Source: Auanema rhodensis
Taxonomy: Eukaryota; Nematoda; Chromadorea; Rhabditida; Rhabditidae
Length of the DNA stretch: 64,000 nt
Assembly: GCA_964057225.1 (NCBI GenBank)
Contig: OZ059897.1
Span: 6,634,001 to 6,698,000, forward strand
Reading direction: 5' to 3'
The notes beneath the pieces are model-generated. The model made no database searches, was not told where the DNA came from, and saw only the letters and a program-made list of their open reading frames with translations. Below are positions 1-13,264 of this stretch, in pieces. The number at the start of each line of letters is the position of its first letter. Positions within the stretch are counted from its first letter, which is position 1. The position numbers and the translations under genes are program-made.

Positions 1-2583
1 AAGAATCATTTTCCTAGATTTGTGTTATTTCTGTCAAAAGTTTGGAAACTGCAAAATTTGAGAGTTCATACTCTTTAGAAACATTTCTTCTACAAGTTTT
101 ATCTGTTAATCTTAAATGCTGAGCTTTTAGTTAATGAGAAAGATGACAGGAAAATCATAAGGAGCAGCATAATGAACTTACAGCATAAACTGATCCATAT
201 ACACTATTCAGCTGTTTCATACTATTACTCAAAAGATTAATATGTTTTTTCAGTGTTATATCTTTTCGTTCAATTAAAAATGCTAGTGAATGAAGCTTTC
301 GCTCAAATCGATATCGCCTAAAACGTTGTTTTTAAAACTTTTTCTCAGCATCTTCTTCGGAACCTAAACAAAAATGCTGAAATAGCCAAAAGGATAAGTG
401 CTGCTACAACAGCTGCACAGAGAATGAAGATGAGAATCTTATCAGATTCTGACATGCATAATTCTCCATGAAAACCACATGAAGGTGTATCCGATGGTTG
501 ACCATCTATCCAATTGATTTTCAACGGGTCATCGTAGTGTTCGGTTATCTGAAGATTCAGATGAGCTTATATCCGAAATCATGTGAATATCCAAACCCAT
601 GTGGTATTTTCCAGTGATCTCTGGCGTACACGTCCAACAGACCAAAGGTTATAATCAGAGTTCTTTTCAAAAAAGTAATAAAGCTGCAAAGCTGCTATCA
701 GATCTCCATCACTATCAATTAATTCTTCGAATCCAGTCACACCTAAGTTCAGAAATATCCAAATGAAAACCACGTTTTAGGGAGAAAAATCTTACTAGTT
801 ATGGATCTACTGAGTAAATATTCATAAAAGATTGATCCATCCATAATATTTGCAACCTATTGCGCTCTGTCTTATGTTCAAGAGCTATACAAGAAACTTA
901 CCTGATTAAGAGCATTTTCACCAGCCATAGCATAAAGCATTAATGAATCATAAGCACGTTGTACTCTACCCCAAGATTCTTTCGGAAGTTTCTTGAAAGA
1001 ATTTCATATTTAACTAAAGTTTTGAATAGGATTCTTACATTTGTTTTAGATTTTTTAGGTGGACATATAGGATCACAAGGTTTCTTATCAATTGTATATT
1101 TTTTGACCTTAAATCTTATAAAATTAGAAATATTTTAATTTGAAAAACAAAAACTTTTTGTTGAAATAATTGCCAATCCTTATTTGCATAAGTGGGTACG
1201 GGAGCATCTGATAGTATAACTAAGTTTTGATAAATAAGCTTTAAATCATTTTCTGTGCTATTGATAAACCAATCTTAATTGAGAAATATTATATTTAAGA
1301 ACCAGGACTTCTGAATATAACCGTCTGGGACTCCAAGTTTTAGATCATATACAGTGCTGGATGGTGAGTTAAGCCATCCTTCATTGTATTGATGAGGAAG
1401 AAATGAAATTACAAAATACTCTCCTTCGTCCATTGAGCCCGTTTCAATCATAGCCTATGTTATTAAAGTTCCAAATGTTCTTTTCAACCTGAATTTTGAT
1501 TTAACAACCTGATAATACTGACGGAAAAATGCTGCTTGACTTGAAGCATCATATATTATGAAAACTGAAAAAAAAAGTTGGAAAAACTTTGATAAAGTTC
1601 AAAGAAGCTTACTTCTAGCTTTTGACATATCAGATTTAACTTTTGCACGCAATACATCAAGACTGTTTGAATTAATTCGTGAATCAACCAAAACTTTAAA
1701 TTTTTCCAAGTTTAAAGTTTCTTAAAGTAAATTTTCAGTTTTATATATCTGAATAGTTTAAAAACTCTTATATTACCTACAAGATAACCTCTCACACTAG
1801 AATAGAATGGATCATCTATAGCTGAAGATGAAACAACAGCTACATTTCGCCATTCATATTGCCGAAGAATAGCCAAAATAGCCTAAAATTTCGAGAATAT
1901 TCTGAATATTCTTTTAAGCAATCCTTTCAAAAACCTTAGTAATTGACATTGGCGATGGATTAAATGAAATGAATTTTCTTGGAACTCCTTTATAATTATT
2001 TGGATCAACGTTACAGTACTTAAATTATAATTTTTGGAATAAGATATGAGAAAAAGAAAATAATCAAGTCTTACATCAGATGCTGAAACCTTATTTGCAA
2101 TAGAAAATATAATATTTTCCAGAAAACAGTCATTAGTTAAACCAAAAAAAGCCAAAATATCTTTTTCATATAGCACTTAAATAATAAAAAATATTTTCAG
2201 AAAATGCAAGAAAGAATGACTTGAATCAGCTATTTCACCACTTTTTCTATTTGAACTATCAACATATTGAATTTTGATATCATTAAAATATTCAACATAT
2301 GTATCATTTTTTAATTTTTCCATGGCAAAGTCTAAAGCTGCTGGTATGTAGTATGAACCTGAGAATAAGTTGGAATAAGTTGGAATAAATTGGAAATATT
2401 GAAGGTTAAGAAGAAAGAAAAGAAATAATTACCTTCATCATCACATGTATCAAATGAGCAAGAAAATGGAGCAATATAGTTAAGTTTCAATGGAGTTTGA
2501 ATTTCAAATTCTCCAAAACTTAAGTTTTTGCTGTTGATTACCGGAATGAGAAGCAGAGACAACAATAAGCATTGTTGTCTCAT
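1..2583 (-). CDS. Receptor-type guanylyl cyclase, 5' part (gcy family), runs off the left edge
   Basis: Spliced gene for a transmembrane guanylyl cyclase, a sensory receptor class that makes cGMP in nematode neurons. The start at 2583 opens with a signal peptide (MRQQCLLLSLLLIPVINS). The next exons read as an ANF-receptor (periplasmic-binding-protein type I) ectodomain, including segments such as FFGLTNDCFLENIIFS, ILRQYEWRNVAVVSSSAID and ALQLYYFFEKNSDYNLWS. Near 460-370 comes one hydrophobic helix (ILIFILCAAVVAALILLA), then a basic stretch. Removing a 46-nt intron gives FLFRRYRFERKLHSLAF, the usual juxtamembrane form of nematode GCYs, and then the start of the kinase-homology region. Introns are short; one near the left edge is only 36 nt. 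The kinase-homology remainder and the cyclase domain lie outside the window, so the cyclase assignment rests on ectodomain and juxtamembrane resemblance. The gene is divergent from the LRR gene at 3040. Confidence 0.78.
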
Positions 2584-3039
2584 TATTTTTTTCTAAAAAC
2601 TTGATATGATAGAAAAGATAAATTCTTATAAAAAAAAGAAAAAAAAGATAAAAAAGAAAAAAAAAGTTTTAACATTTCTCATATTCTATACTGAAATATC
2701 AAATATAATTCAGAAACAATGAGGACTATATCCTGAAATATGTGAATAGATTCCATGAACATCATATCCGTTTATGGAAAAATTCATTAACAAATCGGAA
2801 ATAGATAATATTCTTTTTAATTTCCTTTATAACAAATTACTTGAAACCTAAAACCTATTAATATCTCATATCTTTATTTCATTTTCTGTATTTTTTCATC
2901 AAATCTCTCTCTCTCTCTCTCACTCTCTCTCTCTCTCTCCCTGTCTCTCTCTCTCTCTTTATAATTATCGTTTCCTCCCACCACTTTCAAAGCTTCTGCC
3001 ACTATACTGTGTTAAACTAACGATTTACTTGATCTGAAA
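2584..3039. promoter_or_regulatory. Divergent intergenic/promoter region with CT tract
   Basis: 456 bp between the divergent starts of the guanylyl cyclase and the LRR gene, so it presumably holds both promoters. It contains A-rich runs near 2630-2670 and an imperfect CT dinucleotide tract at about 2905-2959. I see no specific operator or TATA element that I would defend. Confidence 0.5.
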
Positions 3040-5869
3040 ATGATGAAGAATGTTTTCTATATCATCATATACTATTGTATTCTTCATATTCCGTAAGTCA
3101 AAAAAACAACTGTTTTTCATCTTCTCATTAAATTATTTTTCTTTTTTTTAATTTTTTTTTCAGAAATTCCTTAGCACATAATAAAGAAAGTGTTGAGATT
3201 GATATTCCATATTGTAATTCTGATAATAATCTGATGTATGGAGTCGGTACAACGTATGTAATGTGCAATTTGATAACGCATATTTCAACTTAATTCAGCT
3301 TGAGCTGTGCAAATCGTGAATTTCCAAAACCTCAGTTATCATTCGATCTGTCAACATCATCTACATGTAATATTCTGACAAGCAATACCTTTTTCAAAAA
3401 CTATAGATTAGGTTGATATCAATCATCTCAATATTCTATATCAAAATTTTCTCTTTAGGAATACTTAAACAAGGAAAATTCTTCAATAATTTCTGTAAAA
3501 GACGTTGTGCTCATTTCATTACTAGTAGCAGTTGAATTCATTTTAGTTGAAAGTAATCTGACTTGTTTTATCATATTTTCAGGTACTATACCATGTGGAG
3601 TACGACGTCCACCACCAACTTATTCGCCACTTACTGATTGGACTGTGAAAACGTATAACTGTTCAAACTTGAATTTGCCAATATCCAAGGATGATATGCT
3701 AAATGTTTTATAAAAATTTCATTTTTAAATTATAAAATTATAATTTTGAAAGGATAAATATCTTACAAAACTGCTTTCATCAAGAGATCCTGAAGCTGGT
3801 TTTGCTGATACTACATGGGAATATTTTCGAACACTTGATTTAAAAGGAATAAAAATAGTAAACTTTTAAAAATATAAATATAATTTTTTATTTTAATTTA
3901 TAGAAAAAAAATGAAAATAATGTCACTAAGACGACCGTAATGTCAACTATACGGCGTGCTTTTGATGTTGCTCCAAATATGACTGTGGTTTGTTCTCCTT
4001 CTCTTAGTAGTTCATTTTAATTATAATAATAATTATTATTATTTAGATAAGTTTACTATTATACAAACAAGATGGTATAAAACCAGTTGAAGTTCATGAC
4101 TTACCTGAAGTTCTTTCTCTCATTAAAAATATGAAAAAATTAGAAGAACTACTTCTGGCTGGAATAAATATTTCATCGTGGGATAGAGTATTAATTATAA
4201 ATTTTATTTATTATTATAAACATTTTGTGTTATAGCCCCATGATGATTTAACAAATTTACATGGAGTATATTTGGATTATGTTGGTATTAATGATCCACC
4301 ACATTGGCTATTGGAAATTCCAAATCTATCAGTATATTTGAAATATTATTTATTTACAATTACATATAAGCAATTATAGTTTCTTAACATTCGAAATATG
4401 CTTACTGATCAAACGAATTTTACAATTTTGAATTCTTTACCAACTTTGGAACATTTCATCTTAGAGCGGTCTGAGAAGCACATGCATATATGTGTTATTA
4501 CTTGTGATTTCAGATCAGAAATAACCAAATTGACTAAAGGATTTCTTGCAAAAAGTACCAATTTGATATCATTCAGCATGATATGTTCAATGGTATCAAG
4601 CATAGAGAAAGGTTAATATACTTCTACAGATGATATTTATGTGCAGAAAAATTTAGAATTTTTCGATAATATACCTAATCTTCAATTTTTAACTATACGT
4701 AATAATCGTATAACATCATTACCAACAGATGTTTTTTCAAGTTTAACTAATTTAATTGCATTTGATTTTTATGGGTTTGTTTGAATATTTTATATTCTAA
4801 TTAGGTTAATTAGCATATTATAAAACAAATAATTTTCATTTTTATTTTGAAATTAGATGAGAAACGGTTGTTGATTGATTTGTTTTGATATGATATCATG
4901 ATGATATCGATGATCAATGATTATCAATCATTTTTAAAATAATTATTTAAACTATTCATACGATTTATTTTATTTTTGAAAGTATTATAGTGATGGTCCG
5001 TCACCTACTGGAACAGAAAATAGTGTACCATTTACGTGTAACGATGGATTCTATTCAAAGCAATTTACTACAAACGATACTGTAAATTTGAAATTTAAAA
5101 TGAAATTCATCTAAATTTCCATAAAATATTTAAGATATGCATTGATAAATTGCCTACGTTTTCTAATCCGGAAAAGATATTGGGAATTGAATTTGAGCAG
5201 TGTCCTACTGTTGTAGATGAGCTACAAACAGGATATTTGAAACAATTTCCTAATCTTGAGGTTCATATACAATGATTTTTGAATATGTTTTAAAGAAAAT
5301 ATATTTGTTTTTACAGCATTTACGCCTATCTATCATGAATATAACAGGATTTTCGGGAATGGGCTTGGAAACGTTATGTCATTTACATTCTTTTGGATAT
5401 GGTATGAATCCATTATCTGATCCCCATTGGTTTCCTCAAGAATTATATTTGAATAATGTATTGGAAATAACATCAACACCAGCACCTGCATCAAAAATAA
5501 ACTTTGTATGAAGCTTAGCACATGAACTCATCGCTAATTTTATTATTTTAGCTTCAATTCACTTCACATTGTCCAGCTTTATTAGCTATGTTACGAGAAA
5601 ATTCTGTATTTACACTTGATTTATACTATAAACTGGATATAATTAATAATTATAAAAATGAAACACAAGGAAGATGTGAAATGGGTATGTATAATCATCT
5701 TCTAAACATATTTTCATTTCAAATTATAGAAATTGCTCGTATGGCTATCATGTATAACTATACTATAAGTGATCCAGAATGTGCAGCTATGGGTTCGACA
5801 CGATTGGCAAAAGTTAAGGAATTGGAAAGACAACGTGTTGAAGGAAATGCTAATTGTGCTTACGCTTAA
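3040..5869 (+). CDS. Secreted leucine-rich-repeat protein
   Basis: Multi-exon gene whose start at 3040 encodes a hydrophobic signal sequence (MMKNVFYIIIYYCILHIP); exon 1 ends at 3092 on a GTAAGT donor and exon 2 begins at 3174. The N-terminal third is cysteine-containing (NFCKRRCAHF, then TIPCGVRRPPP), like an LRR N-cap. The middle holds leucine-rich repeats: LPTLEHFILERS near 4440 and the cleaner IPNLQFLTIRNNRITSLPTD at about 4670-4735. Later exons carry degenerate repeats (YLKQFPNLE, HLRLSIMNITGF). The protein ends in CAYA with a stop at 5867-5869. No transmembrane segment or GPI signal is apparent at the C terminus, so it is probably secreted. The last intron (5685-5729, 45 nt) is in frame and lacks a stop, so it could be retained. 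LRR ectodomains bind proteins; the ligand and ortholog are unknown. Confidence 0.68.
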
Positions 5870-7898
5870 AAAACACAAAAAATACATTTTTTAATATAAT
5901 TTCAAATATAAATATTTGTATTGTATGGTTAAATCAAAATAAAAATTGTCAATGGTTACTATTCTTATTCTTTTTTTTTCGTTCTTTCTTATATTCCATT
6001 TATCAATTTAAGTGTTCAAAAGTTACACAAAAAAAAAAGTCAACAATTTGGATGACATAGTTGAAAGAGTAGATTCTCTTTTTGAACTTATAAGGTTAAG
6101 TTAAGTATAAGTTCATTCATTTTGTATATAAATAATAGTTTTATACATATACTATATATGTATAATATAGTTATCGATTGAATATATATGTAATGAAAAA
6201 CTTGACATACAAGTTTGTTGTACTATTAGAGTTCGACTCGTTTTTCATGATTATGATATCACTTAGTGTACGAACTCATCTATCTTCAATGAAATTCCAT
6301 GTAAACCTTAACGGATTCATTGAAGCATTATTTAAAAATCTGGTTAATATCAATAACAGGATTATCGTCAATATAAGAATCTTTCAATATCATATTTCTG
6401 CTTTATTACCTCTATCCAAATACAGTTGGACATTCATTTCTAGAAAGTGCTGTTATCATCAATCAGTGATTTTCAAAATTCATATTTGTATAATTTGTTT
6501 ATATTAATCTTCTATATATGTAGAAAAAGAGAAGAAGATCCTTCAATTCTATCTTAATTTTTGTTTTTTTGACTCGAAATATCTTAAAATTAACTTTTTA
6601 AAATTTTTTTAACCAGATTACTAATTCGATGACCAATTGAAAACCATATCACTTCCCTATTGACATGGTTTCTCTTTAAACTTTTTGTTTTTTAGAAATC
6701 AAAGATTTGTCGTTTTCTAATTCAAAAAATTCATTTGATTCCAAAACACTTTAATGATAGATAACGTTTAAGGAGTAATATCGAACATCACTTGTTGTAT
6801 TTCGTTTTCATTTTGAAACTTTTTTTTAACTGAAGATTACGTGGGTTTATCTATAAAACAAATCTTTTTTTTCTCTCTCTATTTCTAAGTATTTTCTCTC
6901 AATCTCTCTCTCTCTCTAAGCTCTTTTTTTCATTTTCTCTCTTTTTCTCTCGCAATCTCTCAATATCTTTTTTTATGAATTTTTATAAATCTTTTTTATT
7001 CTTTCTCATATAATTTCTTTTCTCTTTTAATCTTTTTAGTTAATTCATTTGTTCATCTTCTTTATCTTCTTGTTCTTGTAATGGCTAGATATCATTATTA
7101 TATTTAATTATCATATAAATGGATTATCAATTACTTCCTTTTTTATTTATAAAAAGAAAAAAAGTTCAGAAAAGTTTTAATAAGCTTGATTTTCGTTTTG
7201 TATAATCTCATATTTCGCTTTTTTTCTATTAAAATCTATATACTAACCTGAAATATACATATATACATATGTATTTCTAATAGTTTTTTCTATAATTCAG
7301 TAGTGATAAAACGTTTTTTTTTCTCATTTTGGGACACAGAACACATCAGAGACCAAGTTGTATGTTTAGAGAGGTGGGGGGCCCTGATGTCTGGGGTACG
7401 TGCCTAAGGTACAGACACTCACTATCAGCTAGAACGAAGTCTCCTTTTCTCCATCTAAAGAACTGCACAAAGAAAGCAGTTTTCAATATATTTTCCTTTC
7501 TTTTATGCTTTATTTATAAAATTTATTAATCTTTTATTCTACAATTTGGTGCCAAAAAAAGAAAAAGAATAGAATTGTCAACCTAGATGCATTTACACAG
7601 AGAATTGAGAGCAATAAAATTTTTTTTTGTAAATTTTCAATTTCTTTATTTCGCTCTCAAAATGAAAATAGCAAATTTTGGAACGTTGATTCATATTCTA
7701 TGATCGTCATCAAGATGTGGTCCCTTCTTCACCCTTAAGTGATTGAAAAGCACAATATGTTGTAATAGATCTTTGAAAAGTGCTTCTTCGAAAATATTTA
7801 TTTTCGTTTGTCTGATTTTTATGTCTTGATAAAAGTTATCTGCTGTTTTCTTAAAATTCATTGATGTTTATCGTAATCTTTCAGAATTATTCGCAGCA
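5870..7898. other. Intergenic region upstream of the transporter
   Basis: AT-rich sequence with no supportable coding exon. It holds the 3' flank of the LRR gene, T-rich and CT-rich stretches (about 6870-6965), a long T/A-rich stretch to 7320, and a compact GC-richer pocket at about 7325-7465 that stands out from the background. The open frames in this region are AT-rich and without family resemblance. Confidence 0.5.
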
Positions 7899-8004
7899 AT
7901 GTCAAACAAAGTTGCAGATTTCCAATCAAATTCTTTTAAAACCGAGGATCGGATATGGACTGTCGGTGAGTTCAATAAACCTTTAATCTTTTTGTATCTC
8001 TCTT

Positions 8005-8071
<67 letters not shown>

Positions 8072-11000
8072 CTCTCTCCCTCTTTACTTTTTGTATCTTG
8101 ACCGTATTGCCTGTTTTATATTATTTTGTATAATAAACCAAAAAAATGATTTTAAATTTATTCTTCATGTGCCATATAAAACGGAAATGAAATATCTGTT
8201 GATGGCAATGTATTGTGAGTTAGATAGTCGGATCAAATTTTCGTTATATTTTCAATATGTCAACATAGACGTTTTGAGTATTATTATCCTATTAACACAT
8301 ATTATCAAATCTGGAGTATACATTTTGGAAAATTTGATTATAAATGAGCACAAGGGAACGTTCAAATTTGAAAAGTTTAGATTAATACATATACATATAA
8401 AGGTATATGTTATATAATCTATTAACCTTTTCATGTAATATTAAATATAATTTTCAAAAATTAATAGATAATTTGGAATTTTAAAGATAAAAATTAAAGA
8501 CCTTATCAAAGGCAATATAATGAGAAAAAACCAAACCCCTTCTATCTCTCTCTATCTCTCTATCTCTCTTACTAGCTATTGTTCCTCCAATGTTTCAAAT
8601 AAGATCACAAGTCAAAAATATTTTTCATAAATTCATCAATTACATCATCATCATCATCATTAATTTTTAATAAGTTCAACAACAAAAACAAGATGATGCA
8701 CATGGGATTACAACAATAAAATTATTTTTTCCTAGGAAATAGGTTGAAATACATGATGAAATGAGGTTAATTTACATCATTTTAACTATTTTATCATCAG
8801 CAGCAAAACAAGTTTTTGTTTCAAATTTATTTTATTTTTTGTTTTTTAAAAAAAATATATTAAAAGCTATTATATTTCATTATATATTACTATATATGTA
8901 TATATAGTATATCTATATCATATTTTAGTTTTAAATAAACGTCATAAGCTTCATATTCATTAGAATAATGTTGTTTTGCATATATATGTATATCATATAT
9001 TCACGTGAAACTTACGTGAAAAGAATCATTTTTCATTTCAAATGCCTATGACATACACACTTGACTTGCATTTATATTTTATTAAATTACTTGTTATATT
9101 ATTATAATTAACTATATGCAGATAATTAAATATATATATATATATATGTACAGTAAATTGAGAAAAAACAAATAGTTTAGCAAGTAACATGTTTGACATG
9201 TACTAAAAACATACGAATACATTTTGTATTTGAAAGATAATGATGCATTACTTAACTATATATGAATATTAAATCAAAATATTTCTTAAAACCCAATAGC
9301 ATAAGGTGAATTAGTTTCAACATTTTGCAAGCATGTAAGTATGCTAAACACACATATAAATTCATTTATATACATACATGCATGTGTATATAATTATGAA
9401 AAAGATGTTAAAATGATTAATATATATAATACAATATACTATTATATAATTATAATAAAATTTAACTTATATTTAACTATATATATATATATGTATATAT
9501 AACTATACATATGCTTAACCCAGTAATTTTTTCTTTTTTTTTTTGGTTAAAAATGTTGAACATTGATCAACTTATACGTGAATAATATGAATTATACTTA
9601 TATGGAAATCTTTAAATATAACAATTTATATAAATATTGTTTCTGTTTCCTTTTTTGGATATATTCTTTTGCTAAAACCAGTGAAACCTGAGATGATAAT
9701 GCTGTTCTTATACTAATGCTTCTGCATGTGATGGTGATGATTATGATTTCCTCTCCATCTACATATCTACTGATCTGGATCTACACATAGATATGTATGT
9801 GAGTATGTGCATGTGTGTGTGTTAAAAAACACTTTATTATTATATAATTATATATTTTATTATATTTTCTTCTTACCAAATATTTTTTCGTTTACTCAGT
9901 TGAAGAAAAAAAACAATTAATTTAAGCTATGTCATATATTTAAATAAGAATGTTTAAATACACATTAGAAATACCTGATTATGTGTGTATGTGTGTGTGT
10001 TAACTTCTTCAATATCACATTGTAAGTGATGATCTCTCTCTCTATCTCTCTCTCCCTCTCTCTCTTCATTTTTACACTGACATCTATCACTATGCGTTAT
10101 CCAATGCTTTTCAGCTTTATCTACTCATATTCATTCAGTTTTTCAATCCATTTACTTCATATCCAGTTAGTACATCAAATAACAATAACAACCATATGGC
10201 TAACAAACAGTTCACCATTTTCTTCATTTTCCTGTGCTCATACTACTGTTGACCAGTAATCATCCTACTTCTTCCAAGTCTTTTATCCCATTTTGTTTTC
10301 TCGTTCTCTCTCTTTTCCGCTCTATCTCTTTCTCATTCCATTTCTATCTGTTTCTCCATCATTTTACATTCTCTCGTTGTGTTCTCTCTCCAAACTATAT
10401 TTCTACGCTGCAAGTTCAAAGAACCATGTTCTGAAAAAAGCTGTTCCCATGTGGACTTTGAGACTAAATATCAAATACATCATTAATTTTTTTCATTTTC
10501 GTCCATCATCTTTGGGTTATTGTTCTCTTAACTCTTTCTTGTTGCAACCCTCGAATCTCTTTTTCCAAAATATCTCTCATCATTAAAAATATATATAGAG
10601 TTCTCATTATATTCATATAGTAAATGAAAATTAGTTTCTTGAAACATATGGATGAAACTTGAAAAATTTTTGAATATTCACTTCAAAATTAATTTTTAAA
10701 ACTTATTTTATTAAAATTTTCTTTTTAACTTTTCTCACGAACTAATCATACATTTTGAAAGTTTGCTCAAAGATTCATGTTCATAAATTGTTTGACGTTG
10801 AGTCATGTTGTATCAGAAGTATGTTTATTCGAAACTACATATCTTCATTTCTACCTAATTATTTTCAATCTACTTCTATTGCTTTCTCTCTTAATTTTAC
10901 TAGATAGTTTATTATTTAATTTATCATAAATAAATCGAATTTCTATAAGCGTTATGTTTAGAACCGATGAGTCCTCGCAAGGGTGAATCCTCGCATTCAG

Positions 11001-13264
11001 CATCCTATCTGGATGTACAAGAAGCAAATGCTTTGGCAGATGCTAAAGTTAAAGAGCTTGAAGAAGGTAGTGTCACTACAAAAGAAGAGAAAATCTCGTA
11101 AGTTTTGGACATATATTGACATCTAACATCTAGTATCTTTAAAATTTTTACTAAATCTTATTTAGAACAAGTTATGCTCTCATAAATTTGCTGAAAGGAA
11201 TGGTTGGTCCTGGATGTTTTGCTTTACCTTTATCATTTAAACAAGCAGGCCTTTGGGTTTGTAAATTATTGGAAAAAAAATTAATTTAACATATGTTGAA
11301 GGCTGGTATGGTGATTGTCTTTCTATTAGGTATTATTTCATCCATATGTATGATTAAATTAGTAAGATGTTCACAATATTTGTGTAAAAGGTATGAAAAT
11401 CTAATTTAATTCTGAATTTTTCTAAAATTATGTGAGAAAAACTAATTTTTTTGACTTATAATTAAGTATATAACATGTAATTTATTAAGTTATCTTTGCA
11501 TATAATTATAACTTATTTTTAACAAAATGAAAGAATAATACTTTGATAAGAGTAGATAACTGATAAGCTTTGTTGTACCGGATGTACATACATTGCCGGA
11601 AGCTAAAATGATTTCATATTATCAACATGTTTTCTATCTCATAAATATTATGATAATTATAGAAATAATAAAAAAACTTTGGATTATGGTCAAATGGCAG
11701 AGGAAGCATTTCGCTCAAGTTTTCCAGTACTCAAAAAATTCAGTTTAACTATAAAGTATGAAATATTTCATCATTTGTACTATAAAGATTAAGATTTTTC
11801 CATTTTTTTTAGGCTCATAGTTAACAGCTGTTTGATTTTACTTCAAATTGGTATCTGCAGTGTTTTTTATATTTTCGTTGTTGAACATCTAATGGATGTA
11901 AGTTTAAAATGAGAAATCGATTGTCATGCTGTCTGAATGATATTCACATAGTCAATGACGTATTTCACGTATTTCACGTAGCATTCTATTCACGTGTACA
12001 TTTTTTGAATTTTACTGATTAACTGAACGGTTGCTCTTTGTTGACACAAAAATTTTTAAAGAAACAATCTGAAAAGCATACATGTCCTGAGCATTATTTG
12101 AAATTCCATATTGTTTCAGATTCAACAGCATATCTGGCCAAATGTACATATTACAAGAAATATATATTTCTTGCTTGTGTTGCCAGCATTTTTGCTACTT
12201 TGCACGATACGAACATTGAAAGTTATATCAATCGTTTGCTTAATGGGAAATATCTTAATGACATGCTCATTAACAATAATTCTTGAGGTATATATTTAAC
12301 TATATATTTACAAAATAGGATATAACTAACTTAAGGAATTAATTCGATCGCCACATATCAATACTAACGATCTTCCAGCAGTCACTGATTTGAACGGAGT
12401 AACCATGGCTGCTGGATCTATCTTATATGCTTTAGAAGGACAAGCATTGGTATTAGCAATTTGATAATTTTTCTCAAATATAACTATGTGATATAGGTAT
12501 TACCATTAGAAAATAAGATGAAACATCCAGCAGACATGAAAGGATATAACGGTGTGTTATCGACTGGAGTATCTCTTGTATCTCTCATTTATGCTGCTTG
12601 TGGGTAAGTGAAAATTAGTTTATTTAGGAAATTAATTGAAAATTTTAAAGATTTTATGGATATATCACATATGGAGATTCAGTTAAGGCAAGTATTACTT
12701 TAAATCTGACTGATAATCCGTAAGTTGAAGATCTATAAACCCTATTATGAGCATTGTTTGCGTTACAGGCTTGACTTCTCCGTTAAAATTATGCTTTTGA
12801 TCGTTGTTTTCTTTGGATTTCTTATCCAATCATTTCCTCTCGTTGAGATGATTTGGCCGCCCATCAAAAGAAGATTACGAGACAAAAGTTACAGTCGTAT
12901 TACAAGAATATCTTCTGAATATTTGTTCAGATACAGCATTGTATTTGCAGCTTGTAAGTTTACAAATTTTTTCAACTTCTTCACAGATATTCACTTTGCA
13001 GTAGCAATATCATATGCTGTACCTAACTTAGAAGAAATCATACCACTTGTTGGTGTTACCTCGGGCATGATGTTAGCTTTGGTATTACCACCTGTCATGG
13101 AAACAGCATGCTTTTTACCTATATGGCTAACGGAATTACCAAAATGGAAATTAATTTGGAATTTAACTTTTAATTCCATCTTCTTCTTGCTTGGTATCTT
13201 TTTTGTTATTACTGGATTACAAGCCAATATTAGAAGTTTAATATCTCCATCCTCAACTTCATAA
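7899..13264 (+). CDS. SLC36-type (AAAP family) proton-coupled amino-acid transporter
   Basis: Multipass amino-acid/auxin permease family transporter that moves small amino acids across plasma or lysosomal membranes. Exon 1 (7899-7965) ends at a GTGAGT donor and joins exon 2 at 10962 in frame (...WTV-EPMSPRKG...), across a 2996-nt intron. The other introns are short. The core begins with TSYALINLLKGMVGPGCFAL and continues LPLSFKQAGLW, the family's TM1 signature. It is followed by TM helices (VIVFLLGIISSICMIKLV; FLLVLPAFLLLCTIRTLKV), the conserved YALEGQALVLPLENKMKHP segment (about 12430-12530), and C-terminal helices (FFGFLIQSFPLVEMIWPP; VAISYAVPNLEEIIPLVG). The stop is at 13262-13264. A second ATG at 10967, just inside exon 2, could serve a shorter isoform made from an internal promoter or by trans-splicing at the TTTAG at 10957-10961. 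The family call is firm; substrate and exact ortholog are not. Confidence 0.85.
7966..10961 (+). other. 2996-nt first intron of the transporter gene
   Basis: GT at 7966 to AG at 10961. It is far longer than other introns in the window and contains CT dinucleotide tracts, TA-rich microsatellites (about 9130-9150 and 9478-9500) and GT-rich runs (about 9810-9822, 9982-10000). No coding exon is supported inside. Its size and the ATG immediately downstream suggest it houses regulatory sequence or a second promoter. Confidence 0.6.
7997..8085 (+). repeat. CT dinucleotide microsatellite in transporter intron 1
   Basis: Nearly uninterrupted CT repeat of about 80 nt inside intron 1, producing a spurious serine/leucine open frame across it. 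Confidence 0.9.
12954..12986 (+). other. 33-nt in-frame intron in the transporter gene
   Basis: GTAAGT donor at 12954 and TTCACAG acceptor ending at 12986. Removal gives FAAYIHFAVAISYAVPNLE, which matches the family better than the read-through. The intron is a multiple of three with no stop, so retention would insert an 11-residue Phe/Asn-rich stretch next to a membrane helix. Confidence 0.65.

Noticed and set aside
10026-10586. Overlapping Ser/Leu/Phe-rich open frames in plus-strand CT-rich sequence
   Set aside because: Low-complexity translations of CT tracts within the transporter's first intron, with no splice-consistent coding potential.
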